From Chryseobacterium sp. Leaf201 (lineage in GTDB: Bacteria; Bacteroidota; Bacteroidia; Flavobacteriales; Weeksellaceae): a DNA stretch of 38,430 nucleotides. The stretch spans positions 1 to 38,430 of the forward strand of contig NZ_LMKA01000073.1 in NCBI RefSeq assembly GCF_001421435.1, in the 5' to 3' direction. The notes beneath the pieces were generated by a model that was not told the origin of the DNA, searched no databases, and worked only from the letters and a program-made list of their open reading frames with translations. This document shows positions 22,126-31,203 of the stretch, one piece after another (positions within the stretch are counted from its first letter, which is position 1; each line of letters begins with the position of its first letter). Both the position numbers and the translations under genes were made by a program.

Positions 22126-24930
22126 CTATTTCACAGAAATCTCATCCACAAAAATATATGCTTCACCGCCGGCTCCCTGGTGCCATTCCGGAAGTTTCCC
22201 GAAATGATAGGCTTTTACTTTGATGTAACGGGCCTGGGTAGGCAATACTTCTGCCGGGAACTCCTTTACCTGAACAGTTTCATTTTTAGGGTCAAGCGTA
22301 TTGTCGATGGTTTTCAGCAGGATGAAGTCTTTTCCGTTATTGGAAGCATAATATTCCACTTTCTTCGGCATCAGGATCCATGCCCTGCTGTCCTGGAGAT
22401 AGGTTGATGAAATATGGGTGATGTCCTGCGGCGATTTCATATCGATAACCGCTTCAAAGGTCTGCCCCTGATAGCCCAGCCATTCCCCTTTTCTCCAGTT
22501 GGCATCACCGTTGATCCCGTCAATCAGGGACAGTTTGCCGCTTGCCGTATATTGTGGAGTAGGCGTTGAATTGACTGTAATATCCCAATTGTTCGGCCTC
22601 CTGTTGAAATTTGCTGTTACCACTGAGCTTTTTTCCCCTTTTCTCTCTTCATAGGCAGAAACCTGTGTTGTTTTTGTGATGATGAATGGACCTTTGTAAG
22701 GCATGAACATTTTTCTCACATTGGCATCACCTTCATCCAGGGTCATGTAATAGATTTTGTCATCAGGATTCAGGGCGGTGATCTCAACCTGTGTATTCAG
22801 GTCGAAAATCCGTGCGGCGGCAATAACAGGAGAGGCTGTCAGTTCATCATATTTAAAATCTCTGAACGTTTTTACATTTTCAAATCCAAGCTTTTTAAGT
22901 TCTTCACGACCTGTATTTTTTGTGATGGTTCTTGTGGTCCCGTCTTCCAGATGAAGTTTTACCTCATCGAAATAAGGCGTTGTGGTCTGCCATTCCGGTA
23001 ATCCCGGCGTTACGGAATAAATGCCCAGCGTGCTTAAGATATACCAGGCGCTCATCTGCCCGCAGTCTTCATTTCCAATCAGCCCGTCCGGTGCATTTTT
23101 ATAGTAATTATCAAGGATGTACTTGATTTTTGCATCTGTTTTTTCCGGTTTGCCTACATAGTTGTACAGATAAGCAATGTGGTGGCTCGGTTCATTTCCC
23201 TGGGCATACTGCCCGATAAGCCCGGTGATGTCTACCTGTTCTCTTCCTGTGGTAGTGTCGGGAGCAGAGAAAATAGAATCGATAAACTGTTCAAATTTTT
23301 CTTTTCCGCCATGGGCAGCAATCAGGCCCGGGATATCCTGCTGTACAGAATACGAGTAATGCCAGGAATTTCCTTCCGTATAATTATTGTTTACCTCTCT
23401 CGGCTCGAAAGGCTCGTACCAGTTTCCGTTTTTCCTCGGCTGCATGAATCCGTTCTTCGGATTGTAGAGGTTTTTCCAGTTCTGGGAACGTTTCATGAAG
23501 TACTGGTAATCTTCCTTCTTGCCTAAAATTTTTGCCATCTGGGCGATACACCAGTCATCATACGCATATTCCACTGTTTTAGAAACACTTTCGTGCTCAT
23601 CGTCAATGCTGATGAAGTTGTTCTGTTTGTATGCATTCAGCCCGAAAATATCCAGCATGGCGGAATTTTTGGAAGCTTCAAATGCTTTTTCGTAATCAAA
23701 TCCTGTAATCCCTTTTGCCATGGCATCCGCAATAACAGATACCGAATGATAGCCGATCATACATTCCGTTTCATTGGAAGCCAGTTCCCAAACCGGGAGT
23801 TTCCCGCCCTGTTCATATTGTTTAATAAAGGTATTGATGAAACTAGCCGTTCTTTTCCTGTCAATCAGTGTCATCAGAGGGTGTGCTCCGCGGAAGGTAT
23901 CCCAAAGTGAAAAAACCGAATAGTAATCAAAATCTTTGGCCATGTAAAATTTATTGTCGCGGCCCCTGTATTTCCCGTCAGCATCCATGTTGATGTTCGG
24001 CTGTGTAAATACATGGTACATCGCGGTATAGAAAACGGTCAGTTTATTTTTATCAGAAGATTTAACTTCAATTTTAGACAGTTCTCTGTCCCAGTCTGCA
24101 GCCGCCTGCTTCCGGATTGACTCAAAATCATTGGATTTACCTTCTGCAAGCATATTTTTCCCTGCTCCTTCATAGCCGGTTGGGGAAATGGCTACTTTCA
24201 CACTGATTTTTTCGCCCTTTTTTACCTTGGCAGAAAAGGCCAGTGCTAATTTTGTACCTGTGAAAAGGTTGTTTTCCTGTTTTCCATTTGCTGCATTCCT
24301 GGATATTTTCACCGGTTTTGAAAACTCAATCCTGGCGTAGATATACTGATTGGTTGCCCAGGCTTCGCTTCTCCTGAAAACTTCAATGGTTTTGTCATCA
24401 ATGATTCTTACTTCGCCTTCCAGAAGTTTATCCCGGTGGTTGAGGTCTAAAATAATGTTGGCATTCCCGGCATTATTAAATGTATATTCATGATAACCGA
24501 CTCTTTTGGTAGTGGTCAGCCGGACATCAATATTGTTTTTATCCAATTTCACTGCATAGAATCCTGCCGCTGCTTTTTCATTTTTATGGGAAAATTTTGA
24601 AGAATATTCCTTGTTATCCAGGCTTGGGTTTCCCATGGTGGGCATCAGCATAATATCGCCGTAATCGGAAACCCCCGTTCCGTTGAGGTGGGTATGTGAA
24701 AAACCGTAGATTACCGAATCTGAATAGTGATATCCGCTGCATCCGTCCCAGCTTCCGTCAATTCTGGTATCCGGGGAAAGCTGTACCATCCCGAACGGAA
24801 CAATGGCTCCCGGAAATGTGTGGCCGTGGCCGCCAGTCCCGATGAACGGATTAACATATTGCGAATAATTCTGGGCCTGTAAACAAAAGGAAGTTAAAAA
24901 GAAAAGCAGGATGAATTTTTTAGCACTCAT
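22126..24930 (-). CDS. GH92-family alpha-mannosidase, secreted
   Basis: The 934-residue protein has a signal peptide (1-20, SFCLQAQ). The GH92 N-terminal domain begins YVNPFIGTGGHGHTFPGA and continues VPFGMVQLSPDTR and YGFSHTHLNGTG. The (alpha/alpha)6 catalytic domain includes LWDTFRGAHPLMTL and the GNEDCGQMSAWYILSTLGIY segment that carries an active-site acid pair. After about residue 725 come a chitobiase/hexosaminidase-type C-terminal beta domain (KMFMPYKGPFIITKTTQVSA) and a discoidin-like carbohydrate-binding domain (about 820-934). GH92 enzymes remove alpha-1,2/1,3/1,6-mannose from N-glycans using calcium. No SusC/D pair flanks it, so it is not in a typical polysaccharide-utilisation locus. 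Promoter element at 24971-24978. Confidence 0.92.
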   Translation of the reverse strand: MSAKKFILLFFLTSFCLQAQNYSQYVNPFIGTGGHGHTFPGAIVPFGMVQLSPDTRIDGSWDGCSGYHYSDSVIYGFSHTHLNGTGVSDYGDIMLMPTMGNPSLDNKEYSSKFSHKNEKAAAGFYAVKLDKNNIDVRLTTTKRVGYHEYTFNNAGNANIILDLNHRDKLLEGEVRIIDDKTIEVFRRSEAWATNQYIYARIEFSKPVKISRNAANGKQENNLFTGTKLALAFSAKVKKGEKISVKVAISPTGYEGAGKNMLAEGKSNDFESIRKQAAADWDRELSKIEVKSSDKNKLTVFYTAMYHVFTQPNINMDADGKYRGRDNKFYMAKDFDYYSVFSLWDTFRGAHPLMTLIDRKRTASFINTFIKQYEQGGKLPVWELASNETECMIGYHSVSVIADAMAKGITGFDYEKAFEASKNSAMLDIFGLNAYKQNNFISIDDEHESVSKTVEYAYDDWCIAQMAKILGKKEDYQYFMKRSQNWKNLYNPKNGFMQPRKNGNWYEPFEPREVNNNYTEGNSWHYSYSVQQDIPGLIAAHGGKEKFEQFIDSIFSAPDTTTGREQVDITGLIGQYAQGNEPSHHIAYLYNYVGKPEKTDAKIKYILDNYYKNAPDGLIGNEDCGQMSAWYILSTLGIYSVTPGLPEWQTTTPYFDEVKLHLEDGTTRTITKNTGREELKKLGFENVKTFRDFKYDELTASPVIAAARIFDLNTQVEITALNPDDKIYYMTLDEGDANVRKMFMPYKGPFIITKTTQVSAYEERKGEKSSVVTANFNRRPNNWDITVNSTPTPQYTASGKLSLIDGINGDANWRKGEWLGYQGQTFEAVIDMKSPQDITHISSTYLQDSRAWILMPKKVEYYASNNGKDFILLKTIDNTLDPKNETVQVKEFPAEVLPTQARYIKVKAYHFGKLPEWHQGAGGEAYIFVDEISVK

Positions 24931-24970
24931 GAATTTATTTAATGTGATTTTTACTTGATATAGATGCTGA

Positions 24971-24978
24971 CAAATCTA
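24971..24978 (-). promoter_or_regulatory. -7 element of the GH92 gene
   Basis: On the minus strand this reads TAGATTTG, a full consensus match 40 bases before the ATG. No TTG lies at the -33 distance; a perfect inverted repeat, TTTTCAC and GTGAAAA (25010-25016 and 25028-25034), sits just upstream and might be an activator site. Confidence 0.5.
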
Positions 24979-25250
24979 ACAAAATTCCATTAATTACAGC
25001 GATAAATCATTTTCACTGATTAAAACGGTGAAAAGTACCCTAAAGTGTAATGAAGATCAATATGAAAATGTGCTGGTTTAAAGCATCTTTAAAATATCCT
25101 GTACTGTATTTTTAAAAGTGCCGAGTAAATTCATTTTGTTACAACCATTAGTCATTACTATAATAATTTGCTTTTTTACCTCAGAATATTTCTATGTAAA
25201 AGAAAGTATCTATCAGTGCTTTTACTTATTCTAAATAGCTTAATTTTTCG
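24979..25250. other. Divergent intergenic region between GH92 and mrp
   Basis: Together with the flanking promoter elements this forms a 347-bp gene-free stretch. Apart from the 7-bp inverted repeat at 25010-25034 I see no gene, RNA or repeat in it. Confidence 0.5.
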
Positions 25251-25258
25251 TAAATTTG
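25251..25258 (+). promoter_or_regulatory. -7 element of the mrp gene
   Basis: TAAATTTG is a full TAnnTTTG match 19 bases before the ATG at 25278. No TTG is found at the -33 distance. Confidence 0.5.
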
Positions 25259-25277
25259 TAAACAATTTATTTAGTTT

Positions 25278-26384
25278 ATGTTGACGAAAGAAAAGGTTCA
25301 TAGTTTCCTTAAAGAAATAGAAGTTGATGATTTGGTGAACAACCTTCAGATCATGGGCAATGATGTGTATATTGATATGACGGCCCATTCACCGGCCATG
25401 CACGAGAAGAAGAAGCTGGAGGCTGCCATGAAACAGGCTTTTGCCAGTGAGTTCGGGGAAGAGGTTCATTTAAAATTAAAAATAGTTTCTCCTGAGCCTG
25501 CTGAAATCCAGCAGAGCCAGATCAAAGGAAAACAGATCGCAGGGATTCAGAATATTATTGCCGTTGCTTCCGGGAAAGGAGGTGTCGGTAAGTCTACGGT
25601 TGCGGCTAATCTAGCAGTAACATTAGCAAAAATGGGTTTTAAAGTAGGTTTGCTGGATGCCGATATTTACGGGCCTTCAGTGCCTACCATGTTTGATACG
25701 GAAGGTGAAAAGCCGATTTCTGTAGAAGTGAACGGCAAAAGCCTGATGAAGCCTGTTGAAAATTACGGAGTAAAAATGCTGTCTATAGGATATTTTTCAG
25801 GAGCCAACCAGGCAGTAGTCTGGAGAGGCCCGATGGCATCCAAAGCATTAAACCAGATGATCCGGGATGCAGCCTGGGGAGAACTGGACTTTTTATTAAT
25901 AGATTTGCCGCCGGGAACGGGAGATATCCATCTTTCCATCATTCAGGAAGTTCCGGTAACGGGTGCCGTGATTGTCAGTACGCCTCAGCATGTAGCATTG
26001 GCAGACGTGCGAAAAGGTATTGCGATGTTCCAGATGGAAAGCATCAGCATTCCGGTTCTTGGGCTTATTGAGAATATGGCCTATTTTACTCCGGAAGAAC
26101 TGCCCGGCAATAAATATTATATCTTTGGAAAGCAGGGAGCGCAGTATCTGGCAGAAGACTTAGGGATTCCGGTATTGGGAGAAATTCCTTTAATTCAGAG
26201 CATCAGGGAAGCAGGTGATGTCGGAAGGCCGGCTGCTTTGCAGGAAGGGTCTGAGATTGCGGGTATCTATACGGAAACTGCCCGTAGAATGGTAGAAAGC
26301 CTGGTAGAGCGGAATAAAAACCTTCCTCCTACCGAAGCGGTAAAAATTACCACTATGGCAGGATGCTCGCCGAAGGCAAAATAA
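25278..26384 (+). CDS. mrp: Mrp/NBP35-family Fe-S cluster carrier ATPase
   Basis: The 368-residue protein has an N-terminal MIP18/DUF59 domain (about 1-75). A P-loop ATPase domain follows, with the deviant Walker A GKGGVGKS at residues 99-106, GLLDADIYGPS and VWRGPM (182-187). It should carry and insert Fe-S clusters in the cytosol. The CxxC pair that binds the bridging cluster in E. coli Mrp, normally after ENM, is replaced here by ENMAYFTPEELPGNKYYIFG without cysteine. The only cysteine near the end is in TTMAGCSPKAK. The NifU-like gene 41 bp downstream supports a role in Fe-S assembly. Promoter element at 25251-25258. Confidence 0.9.
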   Translation: MLTKEKVHSFLKEIEVDDLVNNLQIMGNDVYIDMTAHSPAMHEKKKLEAAMKQAFASEFGEEVHLKLKIVSPEPAEIQQSQIKGKQIAGIQNIIAVASGKGGVGKSTVAANLAVTLAKMGFKVGLLDADIYGPSVPTMFDTEGEKPISVEVNGKSLMKPVENYGVKMLSIGYFSGANQAVVWRGPMASKALNQMIRDAAWGELDFLLIDLPPGTGDIHLSIIQEVPVTGAVIVSTPQHVALADVRKGIAMFQMESISIPVLGLIENMAYFTPEELPGNKYYIFGKQGAQYLAEDLGIPVLGEIPLIQSIREAGDVGRPAALQEGSEIAGIYTETARRMVESLVERNKNLPPTEAVKITTMAGCSPKAK

Positions 26385-26425
26385 TTATTTTCAACATTTG
26401 AAAAAACCGAATCGAACAGAACAAT

Positions 26426-26674
26426 ATGGAAACAAATATAACGCACGAAGATACCGTAACAAGAGTAATGGAGGCCCTGGAAAGCATCCGACCGTTTTTA
26501 AACAAGGACGGGGGTGATATTGAATTGATCGATGTAAAGGACAACCTGGTCTATGTAAAGCTTTTGGGGAACTGTTCCGGATGCTCACTGAATTTCTCCA
26601 CTTTAAAATTAGGAGTCGAGAATACCATTAAACAGCATGCACCGGAAATTGAAAAAGTTATAAGCGTAGAATAA
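26426..26674 (+). CDS. NifU-like Fe-S scaffold protein
   Basis: This 82-residue protein corresponds to the C-terminal domain of NifU alone: ALESIRPFLNKDGGDIELID followed by VKLLGNCSGCSLNFSTLKLG. C50 and C53 form the CxxC pair that holds a 4Fe-4S cluster between two monomers. It acts as scaffold or carrier in Fe-S assembly. It lies 41 bp after mrp and is ended by the hairpin at 26700-26723, so the two form a short operon. It is complete for the stand-alone NfuA/NifU-C type. Confidence 0.9.
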   Translation: METNITHEDTVTRVMEALESIRPFLNKDGGDIELIDVKDNLVYVKLLGNCSGCSLNFSTLKLGVENTIKQHAPEIEKVISVE

Positions 26675-26699
26675 CAAGATTAAAAAAATATATTTTTTG

Positions 26700-26731
26700 A
26701 GACAGGTCTGTAAGGGCCTGTCTTTTTTTTA
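26700..26731 (+). terminator. Terminator of the mrp-nifU operon
   Basis: AGACAGG (26700-26706) pairs with CCTGTCT (26717-26723), followed by eight T in all. It lies 26 bp after the NifU stop codon. Confidence 0.85.
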
Positions 26732-27385
26732 TTAGAGCCTGTTTAAATTCAGTATTGAACTTTTAAACTTTTGAAGTGTCTGTGGAATAAATTCCCGCCT
26801 ATTTAAATACAGATTTAAATTCACAGGAAATCTGTGTGATCATCGCGAACTGCAAGATTTTTTTTGAAATAAATCAGGTATATTCCACCATTCAATAATA
26901 CCTGCCGGATCATCAAATTAAAATTAAATTAAAATGATTCATTATATTAGGTTTCTTCATGGAAATTGATGATATTGATGCCCTGTTTGCCGGATTAGGA
27001 TTGCTTAATAAGGCAAGGATCACGCAATCAATATATTTAAGAAATTGTCGGTAATTTAATTTGAACTGAATTTCAGGGATTTATGATTTTTTTATAGTTA
27101 TAATTCTACACGCCGGTAATTGTTATATGTATTATTTTTGTGTGATTATTTATAGAGCCATGTATGGCTGTCATATAAATTACATTCCGGGCAGTAACAG
27201 AAATCATTTATTCTGGATATCCACAGCCACGATGTTGTATCATATAATTCCGGAACTTCCCTTCAATAAAGGGAATTATGTTATGGCGGCTGATAATTTG
27301 GTCTGTAAGTTGTATTGAAGGTGTAAATAAAGTGAGAAAAGACCGTTCTTAATTTATTTGAAAGATTTTATGTAAACTAAATACT
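26732..27385. other. Long gene-poor region before the response regulator
   Basis: About 650 bp without a convincing gene. Two short frames exist: 26959-27054 (31 residues, MEIDDIDALFAGLGLLNKAR...) and 27127-27318 (63 residues, or 52 from ATG 27160). A TATTTTTG element at 27133-27140 would suit the 27160 start. The part 26812-26870 has the words CACAGGAAATCTGTGTGATC and CGCGAACTGCAAGAT, which look like an intergenic repeat. None of these is supported by recognisable homology. Confidence 0.4.
27160..27318 (+). CDS. Candidate small protein, unknown
   Basis: A 52-residue frame beginning MYGCHINYIPGSNRNHLFWI lies 20 bases after a full -7 match (TATTTTTG, 27133-27140), which would give a leader of about 13 bases. 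The frame is open 33 bases further upstream, but that part contains the promoter element. No -33 TTG, terminator or homology supports it. It may equally be chance. Confidence 0.2.
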   Translation: MYGCHINYIPGSNRNHLFWISTATMLYHIIPELPFNKGNYVMAADNLVCKLY

Positions 27386-28000
27386 ATGAAAAACATACTC
27401 ATTGCAGATGGTCATTATGTTGTACGTACAGGTACGTCTATGGTGCTGGAATCAAAACTTCAATATCCGTGCAGTATAGATTTTGCCGAGACCTATATTG
27501 AGACGAAAAACAAAGTTTCTGAAAAAATATATGATCTCCTGATCATTGATATTGATATCCCGGACAGTATTTTTAAGGCAATGGTAAAAGAACTTAAGAA
27601 AAAACAGAAGCATCTTAAAATTCTGATTTTTGCGACTTACGATGAAAATGTCGGAATACAGTACATCGAAGAAGGTGCAGCAGGCTACCTGAATAAAGGC
27701 GCTTCGGAATCTGAAATTTTAACAGCCGTCATGGGAATATTTGAAGAAGGCTATTATTATACGGTAGATATGATGAAAAAACTGGTTTCACAATCTGCCG
27801 GAAGCCATTCCGTGGAAAGGCTTTCCAAAAGGGAATTCCAGATTTTTAAGCTTCTGGCAGAAGGAAACGGGAATATTGAAATCTCAAACAGCCTGAACCT
27901 GAAGATGTCTACCATCAGTACCTATAAAAAGAAAATTTTTGAGAAACTGCAGGTGAAAAATGTGGTGGATCTTGTAAGGATTTATGATGATATGCATTAA
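27386..28000 (+). CDS. NarL/FixJ-type response regulator, no kinase partner nearby
   Basis: The 204-residue protein has a receiver domain (residues 1-120) and a LuxR-type helix-turn-helix (about 143-203: ERLSKREFQIFKLLAEGNGN, MSTISTYKKKIFEKL). The phosphorylated aspartate is D55 in IIDIDIP and the conserved lysine is K104 in YLNKGA. The first acidic pocket reads IADGH: the second of the usual two acids is glycine (G9), which may weaken magnesium binding. No histidine kinase is adjacent, so it is an orphan. Upstream lies a long gene-poor region; downstream is a terminator at 28009-28037. Confidence 0.88.
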   Translation: MKNILIADGHYVVRTGTSMVLESKLQYPCSIDFAETYIETKNKVSEKIYDLLIIDIDIPDSIFKAMVKELKKKQKHLKILIFATYDENVGIQYIEEGAAGYLNKGASESEILTAVMGIFEEGYYYTVDMMKKLVSQSAGSHSVERLSKREFQIFKLLAEGNGNIEISNSLNLKMSTISTYKKKIFEKLQVKNVVDLVRIYDDMH

Positions 28001-28008
28001 TAAAAAAC

Positions 28009-28037
28009 ATAGACCTAGTGAATTTCACTGGGTCTAT
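28009..28037 (+). terminator. Terminator of the response regulator gene
   Basis: ATAGACCTAGTG (28009-28020) pairs with CACTGGGTCTAT (28026-28037) with one G-T pair and a five-base loop; TTT and a T-rich stretch follow. Confidence 0.75.
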
Positions 28038-28108
28038 TTTATTTAGAGTAATCTCTATATTTTATTTTTTGAAATATGAATTATCCGGTCAGTATTTCCC
28101 ATAAGAAA

Positions 28109-28131
28109 AGCCCCGGAAACATTCCGGGGCT
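28109..28131 (-). terminator. Terminator of the T9SS cargo gene
   Basis: AGCCCCGGAA (28109-28118) and TTCCGGGGCT (28122-28131) form a perfect 10-bp stem. On the minus strand TTTTCTTAT follows. It lies 30 bp after the stop codon. Confidence 0.8.
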
Positions 28132-28161
28132 CATTTTTGATCAACTAAATAATAATATATT

Positions 28162-31100
28162 CTATTTTACAATAACTCTTTTTACATGTCCTTCGGAAGT
28201 CTTCACAAGATAGACACCGGTAGAAAGTTTTGAAGTATCTATTGTCAAGGCTGCTTTCTCTTTTCCAAGCAGTTTTCCGGACATATCGTACAGCTCATAA
28301 TCCTGTGCCCTGTTGAAATAAAGTGTACTGCCCTTCGTTACCGGATTAGGGAATACATTGAATGTCGCTTTTTCAGTCTTCACTTCGCCTGTGGCTAAAG
28401 TCGGGGATTGGGCTATTTCATACATCGATAAAGTACCGCTGATCTCATTGGCAATCACCACATATCCTTTCCCTGTAGTGGTATTTGATGCATCAATATA
28501 AGTAATTCCTTCCGGACCGTTGTCGCCACCATACGCTGAAGTGGTACGGGAATTTTTATAATCGGTGAATGTAGGATTATTCGGATCTGTTATATTGTAT
28601 ACCATCACCCCTCCGGTTCTTTCTATGGTTATAAAAGCATACGTCTGTCCGTTAACTGTTCCCAGGGTAACACCCTCCGGTTCAGGTCCTTTTGCGCGGC
28701 TTCTGTTTTTTACGGCGTTTGATTCATTGTCTGCATTAAAAATCAGCGGATAACTGGCGGCAATATACCTTTCAAAACGGTCACCGCTGTCATAGACGAT
28801 CTGTTTCGTATCAGCATTAAAAATAGAGAACGAACGTGCGCCCAATGCTGCAATTTCTTCAAAATCTGCATCTCCGTCCGTATTTCCTGTAGCATTGGAA
28901 ACCCTGAACCTTCCTAAATTATAAGAAGCTTTAAGAATAGAGGCATTCGGAAACAGGGCAGGGTCCAAAGTATAAGCTCCGGCTCCCACAGTGGTCCGCT
29001 CACTGAATCCTGACAGGTCTTTCTCATCCCCTTCGTTAGCCGTTACCAGATAATTGGTTCCTCCCATATTGAAAGCCTGGGTGCCATCCGGAAGAAAATA
29101 AGCTTTTACCGGCCAGTTGGCAATTAAAATTTCCCCGTTGTTATCTGAAGCATCAAAGCCGTTCCCGGGAATGCTCATGTCTTTTTTACCTAATCCCCAG
29201 ATGCTGGTAACTGTTTTGGACGCAAGGTTGATTTCTGCCACAGCATTGTTTTCCTGAAGCGTTACCCATGCTTTCTGGCTGTCTGAACTGATGGCGATGT
29301 ATTCAGGCTCCAGATCCTGGGACAGGGTATTATTGGTTCTTACCTTTCTTAAGCCCGTAGCAGCCAGTGCGGCAACCTGAGAATCAAAAGCATTAAAATT
29401 AAGTGTGGTTACACTACTTTGGGTAAGGTTATTAATGCCTCCGGAAATATCGATAATGCTCACCGTTCCTTCAGGATCTACAGTATAGGCATCATTAGGC
29501 TCGCCTTCGTTGGCGGTCATTACTTTCGTTCCGTCCGGAGAGAAAGTGATCATATCCGGTAATGCACCTACGGTTACCTGTTTTAGAAAGTTTCCGTTGA
29601 TATCAAAGAAAACCACCGATCCGTTCTGCTGAGGATTGGTATTCGGGGAAGCTGTTGCAATGATTCCGTTCTTTACGGCGATGCTTGTAATTCCTCCGTA
29701 CGGAGCCATATTGATGGTATTTATGACCGTCGGTGCATTCGGATTGCTGAAGTTGATGATATCAAACACATCCGTAAGTGAACTGATGGTAAATAATCTC
29801 TGGGTGGAAGGATCATGAACCACAATCTCCGTAGAGCTGTTGTTGTTCCCCGAAGGATCAAAGCTGCCGATGTAGTTTAACTGGATCTGATTGGATGGTA
29901 CCGGGGCAGGAGTATCATTGTCAACAATATAAACAGTGGCATTGTTATCTCCTGATATAGTGGTTCCGGATGGATTCTCAAGGCTTACGACAAAATATTC
30001 TGCCTGCTGTTCCTGCACCGTATCATCATTGATCGGGATATTTACCGTATAACTTGTTGTTGACGGCGTAATATTTATCGTTTGGTTGGCTAATGTAAAA
30101 TCATTGCTGTCTGCAGTGCTGAACGGTGCCGGTTTTACCACTAGATTTACGGATGAAGCGGAAGGGTTGCTGACATTGATCTTAAATGCCAGTGTTCCTG
30201 AGTTTTCATTCACTTTAATGAAACTTTTATCCAGGGAAACCGAAGTTCCTGCTGTGGTAAAGATGGTCGATGTTGAGGCGGTCACCGCATTATCACTTGC
30301 ATCTTCCACCATATTCGGTTTTAAAGCCAGGTAATACGTCTGGCCGGGAACAAGGCCTGAAGTGGGGATTACCGTGATTTTATTGTTACTGAAAGTCGTT
30401 GTGAAGGGAATCTGTGTTCCTGCTGCATTTCCAAGACGGAAATCAACAAGCATTTGTGCATTAGAATCGTTGATCGGGGAATTGTCTGCCAGCCTTACAT
30501 TTTCATTGAAAGAAAGGGTGGGATTTACTGTAGTGGAGGCATTGTTCGTACTGTTTGCAGGCAGATATGTTACGGTGGGAGGAGTCGTATCTGCACCGCC
30601 TGCTGCCGTGGCATCAACCGTAAAATTGTCGAAACGGTTATTTCCTACGCTTCCTCCTGAACCTGCGGCAAACTGTACCCTCAGTTTAAAGTTCGGGTTA
30701 TTGGCAACACCGGCTATGGCAGAAAAGTCAAAGGTCACCAGCTGCGGATTGGCATCCTGCGGGGTAACCGTCTGATAAGTCTGGAAAGTGGTTCCGTCTG
30801 TAGAGTAGGACCAGGTCTGCGTTCCCGCTCCGGAACCTGATCTCCTCGTGGTAAATTTCACCACCACATTATTATAGCCGGTGGTAGGCAGATTGAACTG
30901 CAGATTCCCGTTGATCGGGAAATTATATCTTAAGTGGGTTCCGGAAGCATCTCCGTTTCTGGCATTCAGGTTATCGATGTTAAAGTTTTGTCCCGTTCCC
31001 CCTGCAAAATCAATTTCGGTGGTTCCGCTGGTTACCGCGGCCAGTGATCCGCCTGTTAAGGTTGAGGTGGGTGCCGTGATGGCTGCTGCCGAAGTATTGT

Positions 31101-31203
31101 TATTAAAATTCCAGTAATGGATAAGGGAGGTCTGTGCAGACAAAGCGCCCTGAAGGAAGAAGGCCGCAACAACAGACCCTTTTAACAAGTAGTTATTAAT
31201 CAT
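28162..31203 (-). CDS. Choice-of-anchor I-type propeller protein, T9SS cargo
   Basis: The 1013-residue protein has a signal peptide (about 1-23, GALSAQ). An N-terminal beta-sandwich (about 25-200, SLIHYWNFNNNTSA, WSYSTDGTTF) is followed by a bacterial Ig-like domain (about 205-318, DTTPPTVTYLPANS) and a Calx-beta repeat (about 320-430, FIKVNENSGTLAFKINVSNP). A beta-propeller region of the choice-of-anchor I type follows (about 440-930: VMTANEGEPNDAYTVDPEG, LEPEYIAISSDSQKAW, KGPEPEGVTLG, NGPEGITYID). The last 70 residues are a type IX secretion C-terminal domain (FNVFPNPVTKG, YELYDMSGKLL, STGVYLVK). It is exported to the surface or medium through the T9SS. The enzymatic role, if any, is unknown; related propellers resemble alkaline phosphatase PhoX-like proteins. 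Confidence 0.85.
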   Translation of the reverse strand: MINNYLLKGSVVAAFFLQGALSAQTSLIHYWNFNNNTSAAAITAPTSTLTGGSLAAVTSGTTEIDFAGGTGQNFNIDNLNARNGDASGTHLRYNFPINGNLQFNLPTTGYNNVVVKFTTRRSGSGAGTQTWSYSTDGTTFQTYQTVTPQDANPQLVTFDFSAIAGVANNPNFKLRVQFAAGSGGSVGNNRFDNFTVDATAAGGADTTPPTVTYLPANSTNNASTTVNPTLSFNENVRLADNSPINDSNAQMLVDFRLGNAAGTQIPFTTTFSNNKITVIPTSGLVPGQTYYLALKPNMVEDASDNAVTASTSTIFTTAGTSVSLDKSFIKVNENSGTLAFKINVSNPSASSVNLVVKPAPFSTADSNDFTLANQTINITPSTTSYTVNIPINDDTVQEQQAEYFVVSLENPSGTTISGDNNATVYIVDNDTPAPVPSNQIQLNYIGSFDPSGNNNSSTEIVVHDPSTQRLFTISSLTDVFDIINFSNPNAPTVINTINMAPYGGITSIAVKNGIIATASPNTNPQQNGSVVFFDINGNFLKQVTVGALPDMITFSPDGTKVMTANEGEPNDAYTVDPEGTVSIIDISGGINNLTQSSVTTLNFNAFDSQVAALAATGLRKVRTNNTLSQDLEPEYIAISSDSQKAWVTLQENNAVAEINLASKTVTSIWGLGKKDMSIPGNGFDASDNNGEILIANWPVKAYFLPDGTQAFNMGGTNYLVTANEGDEKDLSGFSERTTVGAGAYTLDPALFPNASILKASYNLGRFRVSNATGNTDGDADFEEIAALGARSFSIFNADTKQIVYDSGDRFERYIAASYPLIFNADNESNAVKNRSRAKGPEPEGVTLGTVNGQTYAFITIERTGGVMVYNITDPNNPTFTDYKNSRTTSAYGGDNGPEGITYIDASNTTTGKGYVVIANEISGTLSMYEIAQSPTLATGEVKTEKATFNVFPNPVTKGSTLYFNRAQDYELYDMSGKLLGKEKAALTIDTSKLSTGVYLVKTSEGHVKRVIVK

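Noticed and set aside
22126..24930. Polysaccharide-utilisation locus around GH92
   Set aside because: No SusC/SusD pair, sugar sensor or further glycoside hydrolase is adjacent; the barrel protein at 15877 is distant and has no SusD partner.
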